Positions 7,344 to 10,261 of a stretch of 10,261 nt of DNA are shown here, piece after piece. The notes beneath the pieces were generated by a model, which did not search any database, was not told the DNA's origin, and saw only the letters and a program-made list of their open reading frames with translations. Location: NCBI GenBank assembly GCA_036782995.1, contig DAIPXZ010000029.1, forward strand, positions 1 to 10,261, read 5' to 3'. Source of the DNA: DAIPXZ01 sp036782995 (GTDB lineage Bacteria > Bacillota > Clostridia > Saccharofermentanales > Saccharofermentanaceae). The stretch's first letter is position 1; every line of letters starts with the position of its first letter. Made by a program: the position numbers and the translations under genes.

Positions 7344-7560
7344 ATTTCAAAATAATTCTGCTGTCTGAATCAACAGACGCACATACTTTTTGCGCTTCTT
7401 TCAGTATCTCGTCAGACTTCAAATCATCCACGTCAAGCATGATTTTTTGTGTCATAAAAGCGATAGAGCAGTCATTTACACCATCGATTTTCTTGATTGC
7501 ATCTTCAATTTTCGCTGCACAATTCGCACAGTCCACTTCTATTGAATACTTTATTCTCAT
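7342..7560 (-). CDS. Small HMA-domain metal-binding protein
   Basis: The product is a 72-residue cytoplasmic protein consisting of one heavy-metal-associated domain. The metal site is the CxxC in VDCANCAAKIE (Cys11 and Cys14). The pattern beta-CxxC-helix, then GVNDCSIAFMTQKIML, then a second helix fits the babbab fold at normal length. DCANCAAKIE resembles the N-terminal domain of Cd/Zn ATPases more than CopZ chaperones, which usually have MTCxxC. Combined with the downstream pump lacking this domain, it is best read as a detached regulatory or metal-delivery domain of that pump. GAGGA lies eight bases before the ATG, and the gap to the repressor gene is 23 bases. It is probably co-transcribed with the repressor. 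Confidence 0.9.
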   Translation of the reverse strand: MRIKYSIEVDCANCAAKIEDAIKKIDGVNDCSIAFMTQKIMLDVDDLKSDEILKEAQKVCASVDSDSRIILK

Positions 7561-7583
7561 GTTATTATCCTCACTTGATATGT

Positions 7584-7940
7584 TTATTCTTCAATATGTT
7601 CTCTTCCTTGTGCGATAATAGTTCGAACATGGTCATCGGCAAGATAGTAATAGACCGTCTTTCCTTCGCGTCTGCATGAAACCAGCTTGGCTTGTCGAAG
7701 AGTTTTTAGTTGTTGTGATATAGCTGGTTGCTTCATGTTCAATTTCTCCGATAAATCACAAACGCACAGCTCCGACGTGTGTAACGCATATAGTATTCTG
7801 ATTCGTGTTATATCTCCGAAGTTTTTGAATAAATCGGCAATTTCAGCCATCATTTCTTCAGTTGGCATTTTTTCTTCAGCAGCCTTAATTCTGTCGCGAT
7901 GGATGCACTTAATTTCGCAATACTCACACTCATCAGCCAT
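7584..7940 (-). CDS. cadC: ArsR/SmtB-family metal-sensing repressor, CadC type
   Basis: This 118-residue winged-helix repressor should bind the operon's own promoter and leave it on binding Cd, Pb or Zn. ELCVCDLSEKLNMKQPAISQ contains the metal-binding start of the DNA-binding motif (Cys59, Cys61) and the recognition helix. Cys5, Cys8 and Cys12 in CEYCEIKC match the N-terminal cysteine arm of CadC, completing a thiolate site. The C-terminal helix has Asp102, His104, His115 and Glu118 (DDHV and HIEE), the ligand set of the SmtB/CadC alpha-5 zinc site. Both sites thus look intact. VYYYLAD is the typical wing end. GGAGG lies eight bases before the ATG. It is the first gene of the efflux operon, preceded by a consensus promoter and a CadC-like operator, so autoregulation is expected. 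Confidence 0.95.
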   Translation of the reverse strand: MADECEYCEIKCIHRDRIKAAEEKMPTEEMMAEIADLFKNFGDITRIRILYALHTSELCVCDLSEKLNMKQPAISQQLKTLRQAKLVSCRREGKTVYYYLADDHVRTIIAQGREHIEE

Positions 7941-7966
7941 CTTGACTTCCTCCGTTCATCATTTGC

Positions 7967-7982
7967 TCATATGCTTATTTGA
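7967..7982. promoter_or_regulatory. Predicted CadC-type operator
   Basis: TCATATGCTTATTTGA is an imperfect 16-bp palindrome. Its complement, TCAAATAAGCATATGA, closely resembles the cad operator core of plasmid pI258 as I remember it (TCAAATAAATATTTGA, three differences). It lies just downstream of the -10 box, at the expected transcription start, where a bound repressor would block initiation. Confidence 0.7.
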
Positions 7983-7989
7983 TGATATG

Positions 7990-8018
7990 ATTGTAAATCG
8001 TATCACGCCTCTTGTCAA
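7990..8018 (-). promoter_or_regulatory. Sigma-A promoter of the cad operon
   Basis: On the minus strand TTGACA (8013-8018) is separated by exactly 17 bases from TACAAT (7990-7995). The -35 is a perfect consensus and the -10 differs at one position. Transcription should start near 7983 and give a leader of about 40 bases before the repressor start codon. Confidence 0.9.
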
Positions 8019-8055
8019 TAACAATGCGAAAATGAGCTTTGAATTCATACAAAAA

Positions 8056-8096
8056 AATCCGAACCCTTTTCTTTCTTCAAGATTAGGGTTCGGATT
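8056..8096 (-). terminator. Intrinsic terminator of the zinc-ribbon gene
   Basis: AATCCGAACCC (8056-8066) and GGGTTCGGATT (8086-8096) form a perfect 11-bp stem. On the minus strand it is followed by a run of seven Ts. It starts three bases past the stop codon of the gene ending at 8100 and insulates it from the cad operon. The stem core is shared with the hairpin after the tRNA at 62-108. Confidence 0.92.
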
Positions 8097-8099
8097 GTA

Positions 8100-9467
8100 T
8101 TATTTGCGATTCATTTCTGTCCAGTTGCCACCTGGTTCAAAAGCACTTCTTGAGCCGAGCGTATCACCTGAATTGTTGGTATATGCGCGGTCATAATCCA
8201 CCGACACTTCAACCTCTGTTCCATCTGGCCGAACATAAGTATTTACGCCACGAATCGCTTCAGAATAACGATCAGACATACGATCTTCCGCTGCCATTCT
8301 TGATTGATATGCCGAACGTCTTGCCGCATCAGAAGAATTAGTTCGCGACCACCATGAACGGTTATACGAATCAAAGGCGGCTTGTTGTGTCGCATGAATC
8401 TGCTGCCACGACTGGAATTGTCGATTCATTTGATCAATTCTTTGTTGCGTATGGCGGGCTATATTTTCCTGTATTTGTGATTGCATATTATACATTTTTT
8501 CACGTATGCCACTATCCAGTTTTAGTGTGGAACAAAAATCTGTAAACACGCCTTGGAACGCATTATCAAATTCCTGCGGCAAGCATTGCATAGTAAAAAC
8601 GCTATTTGATTGCCATTCAATTACCGAATTCATCGGCATGTCGTTAAAAGCACCCGGATTTACCACTTGCTGTTGTTGCGGCTGTTGATTATTTCCGAAA
8701 AGACTGCCGATTAATGAGCCCGCAAGCCCCCCTAAACTACCCACAGCGCCCATCATAGCCGGTAGTTGATATCTCCAGGCTTCCAATACCGTCGAAATAA
8801 CCAACTTAAAATCAATATTGTTTATCGTCATGTCATAGACACAACACAAGCCTTTGACGTAAAAGCCTGTATCCGTCGCCATTCCTGCATTTCCGCTTCT
8901 CTGTTTCTCAAATTCCACTCGGGTTTTATAGCTCCGAAAGGCGGCTTCTTCATCGAACGGCTCATATAACGGCATAGCCCGTTCTTCAACAAGCTTCAAT
9001 CGCGTCGCCTTTGCAGAGTTGGCATACATCGTTGCATACCCGTGAATATACTGATGTGCATCCATAAAATTCTTGTAATGGATTTTCGAAATCTGCTCGA
9101 GGCCGCCCTGTGAATAAGAGCTCGAAAGTAGCGGACATTTGGAACGATCGGTATATGATTCACCGATAAAATAGGAAACTACTGTCCCCTTTTCATTACA
9201 GGCCGACGCACTTACACCAAAAGGATATGTATAACATGACACATCAGGCTGAATCATCCCCAATGAGTGAAAGCCAAACGGAACTTGAACAGTTCCGACA
9301 ACCATACCTGTCGCTTTATCTTGCAGTGTAACACTACCGTCTGCATTTACATTTCGCTTCCTAATACGAATCGTGCTACCACAATACTTACATTTAGAAA
9401 ACTCTTCATTTCCTTCGATATCGAGAGAAGCTCCGCAAGCCGGACAATTCATCAATTCAAGGCTCAT
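8100..9467 (-). CDS. Zinc-ribbon protein with glycine-rich segment and coiled-coil tail, function unknown
   Basis: The 455-residue protein begins with a CxxC-x14-CxxC zinc ribbon (Cys8, Cys11, Cys26, Cys29; NCPACG and CKYCG). Residues 40-235 form a mixed alpha/beta region of no recognised family, containing LVEERAMPLYEP and a Cys-Cys pair (208-209). Residues 239-258 (MGAVGSLGGLAGSLIGSLFG) are a glycine-zipper-like hydrophobic stretch that could insert in or associate with a membrane. NNQQPQQQQ follows. Residues 320-400 are rich in Gln, Arg and Ala and look helical or coiled-coil. The tail is polar. There is no signal peptide, so the protein is probably cytoplasmic. The start is uncertain: ATG at 9467 lacks a strong ribosome binding site, ATG at 9452 would begin just before the ribbon, and GTG at 9494 is also in frame. 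It is monocistronic, with its own promoter and terminator. Confidence 0.8.
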   Translation of the reverse strand: MSLELMNCPACGASLDIEGNEEFSKCKYCGSTIRIRKRNVNADGSVTLQDKATGMVVGTVQVPFGFHSLGMIQPDVSCYTYPFGVSASACNEKGTVVSYFIGESYTDRSKCPLLSSSYSQGGLEQISKIHYKNFMDAHQYIHGYATMYANSAKATRLKLVEERAMPLYEPFDEEAAFRSYKTRVEFEKQRSGNAGMATDTGFYVKGLCCVYDMTINNIDFKLVISTVLEAWRYQLPAMMGAVGSLGGLAGSLIGSLFGNNQQPQQQQVVNPGAFNDMPMNSVIEWQSNSVFTMQCLPQEFDNAFQGVFTDFCSTLKLDSGIREKMYNMQSQIQENIARHTQQRIDQMNRQFQSWQQIHATQQAAFDSYNRSWWSRTNSSDAARRSAYQSRMAAEDRMSDRYSEAIRGVNTYVRPDGTEVEVSVDYDRAYTNNSGDTLGSRSAFEPGGNWTEMNRK

Positions 9468-9570
9468 AACGTCACACTTTCTGTCTGTTGACACTTATTT
9501 GTTTGTCATCATATGTGTTGTGTTTATCGAAATCTGAAGCCTATTGCTTTTCATGTTTATGTATATCTTA

Positions 9571-9599
9571 ATTTTACCTTATTTATATTAATCATCCAA
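9571..9599 (-). promoter_or_regulatory. Likely sigma-A promoter of the zinc-ribbon gene
   Basis: On the minus strand TTGGAT (9594-9599) and TAAAAT (9571-9576) are separated by 17 bases in an AT-rich stretch. The leader would be roughly 100 bases. It lies downstream of the terminator at 9626-9651, so the gene is probably independently transcribed. Confidence 0.6.
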
Positions 9600-9625
9600 C
9601 AATAAATTCTATTTTCGGAAAAAGA

Positions 9626-9651
9626 AAAATGCTTCCCGAAGGAAGCATTTT
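9626..9651 (-). terminator. Intrinsic terminator of the repeat surface protein gene
   Basis: AAAATGCTTCC (9626-9636) and GGAAGCATTTT (9641-9651) form a perfect 11-bp stem. The minus-strand loop is TTCG closed by a C-G pair, the very stable UUCG tetraloop. A T-rich tail (TTTTTCTTTTTCC) follows. It lies 27 bases past the stop codon at 9678. Confidence 0.92.
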
Positions 9652-9677
9652 CATTCATTTCTATTACATTCAATTAA

Positions 9678-10261
9678 TTATGCATCGGGTTCATCCGCAA
9701 CGTCTCTTCTCTTTACCGCAATTACAGTAAGCGTCGTCGCTGTAATGAAGAACAATGCAGCTAGTGCAGTAATCATCGTTTCAACATCACCAGTTTTCGT
9801 CACCGTGGTTGTCGTAGTTGTCGTAGTCGTAGTTGTCGAGGTCGTCGTGGTAATCGGCGGACTCGTAGTCACTTCCGAAGACGTTGGTGGTTCCGTTGGA
9901 GGTTGCGTAATTCCGAGAACGACTGTTGGCGTCGGCTCTTCTGTCGGTGTCGGCACTTCAGTCTGAGTCGGATCTTCCGTTATCGAAGGTGTCGGCTCTT
10001 CCGTTATCGAAGGCGTCGGCTCTTCCGTTATCGAAGGTGTCGGCTCTTCTGTTATCGAAGGCGTCGGCTCTTCCGTTATAGAAGGCGTCGGTTCTTCTGT
10101 TATCGAAGGTGTCGGCTCTTCCGTTATCGAAGGCGTCGGTTCTTCTGTTATCGAAGGCGTCGGCTCTTCCGTTATAGAAGGTGTCGGCTCTTCTGTTATC
10201 GAAGGCGTCGGCTCTTCTGTTATCGAAGGCGTCGGCTCTTCTGTTATCGAAGGCGTCGGCT
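9678..10261 (-). CDS. Cell-surface repeat protein, C-terminal part, N-terminus beyond window
   Basis: In frame to the window edge, 193 residues are visible. They begin with twelve tandem octapeptides PTPSITEE (the last is PTPSITED). A linker of PTPTEEPTPT and PPTEPPTSS type follows, then a threonine stalk with eleven consecutive Thr. Next come VTKTGD (9786-9803), a hydrophobic segment of about 23 residues (METMITALAALFF region through TVIAV) and a KRRD-containing tail. This order is that of a sortase-anchored wall protein, but the motif VTKTG lacks the Leu-Pro of LPxTG, so anchoring may be by an unusual sortase or by the membrane segment alone. The Pro/Thr/Ser/Glu repeats probably form an extended, possibly glycosylated, wall-spanning stalk presenting an N-terminal domain not in this window. 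The short ATG-initiated frame at 9956 is internal and is not the real start. Confidence 0.88.
   Translation of the reverse strand, partial: PTPSITEEPTPSITEEPTPSITEEPTPSITEEPTPSITEEPTPSITEEPTPSITEEPTPSITEEPTPSITEEPTPSITEEPTPSITEEPTPSITEDPTQTEVPTPTEEPTPTVVLGITQPPTEPPTSSEVTTSPPITTTTSTTTTTTTTTTTVTKTGDVETMITALAALFFITATTLTVIAVKRRDVADEPDA
9977..10261. repeat. Tandem 24-bp coding repeat, at least twelve units
   Basis: Units of 24 bp begin at 9977 and every 24 bases to 10241, where the last is cut by the window edge. On the plus strand the unit is of the type ctgttatcgaaggcgtcggc + tctt. Variation occurs at four positions of the unit only. Units at 10145, 10193, 10217 and 10241 are identical over the visible bases, suggesting recent expansion toward the right. 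There are no spacers, so this is not a CRISPR array. Confidence 0.97.

Noticed and set aside
9745..9966. Plus-strand valine-rich open frame
   Set aside because: It is the antisense of the threonine stalk of the surface protein; the low-complexity valines are complements of Thr codons, and the sequence upstream has no ribosome binding site.
9977..10261. Repeat array as a CRISPR
   Set aside because: The units are contiguous with no unique spacers and encode an in-frame octapeptide.

Overview
The window looks like chromosomal DNA from a low-to-moderate GC Gram-positive bacterium, most likely a Clostridia-class Bacillota. The grounds are strong AAGGAGG-type ribosome binding sites, sigma-A type promoters, U-rich intrinsic terminators, lipoproteins with short leaders, a cell-surface protein ending in a KTGD-type anchor, and a tRNA gene with encoded CCA. 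This is inference; no species can be named. Every protein gene lies on the minus strand. Only the tRNA fragment at the left edge reads on the plus strand.

Layout, left to right. (1) 1-55: the 3' part of a tRNA-Leu(GAG) gene, followed by a long hairpin. (2) 121-312: no gene; one stretch (134-220) could fold. (3) 367-1115: a decayed ABC exporter. Its ATPase domain has a shortened Walker A loop and an altered Q-loop, and is joined out of frame to a scrap of transmembrane domain. (4) 1117-1191: a compact palindromic element with an 11-bp outer stem enclosing two hairpins, between the ABC remnant and the next gene. (5) 1198-5062: a two-gene, apparently translationally coupled operon of large lipoproteins. 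The first gene (830 aa) carries a carboxypeptidase-regulatory-like fold and about seven beta-propeller blades. The second (452 aa) carries three internal repeats resembling a beta-solenoid. (6) 5063-5450: intergenic.

(7) 5451-8018: a complete Zn/Cd/Pb efflux operon, transcribed leftward. It has a consensus promoter, a CadC-like operator, a CadC/SmtB-type repressor, a free-standing HMA metallochaperone domain and a ZntA/CadA-type P1B ATPase that lacks its own N-terminal HMA domain. A strong intrinsic terminator sits between the HMA gene and the ATPase and probably acts as an attenuator or expression divider. The expected logic is that metal binding releases the repressor, the chaperone domain passes or senses metal, and the ATPase exports it. 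(8) 8100-9467: a zinc-ribbon protein of unknown function with its own promoter and terminator. (9) 9678 to the right edge: the C-terminal part of a surface protein with at least twelve tandem 8-residue Pro/Thr/Ser/Glu repeats, a polythreonine stalk, a degenerate sorting-like motif, a membrane segment and a charged tail.

The metal operon is well understood. The least explained parts are the lipoprotein pair, the zinc-ribbon protein, the 75-nt palindromic element and the repeat protein, whose repeats vary in DNA only at synonymous positions. I found no clear defence system, CRISPR array, integrase or transposase, and nothing I can claim as a new multi-gene system.
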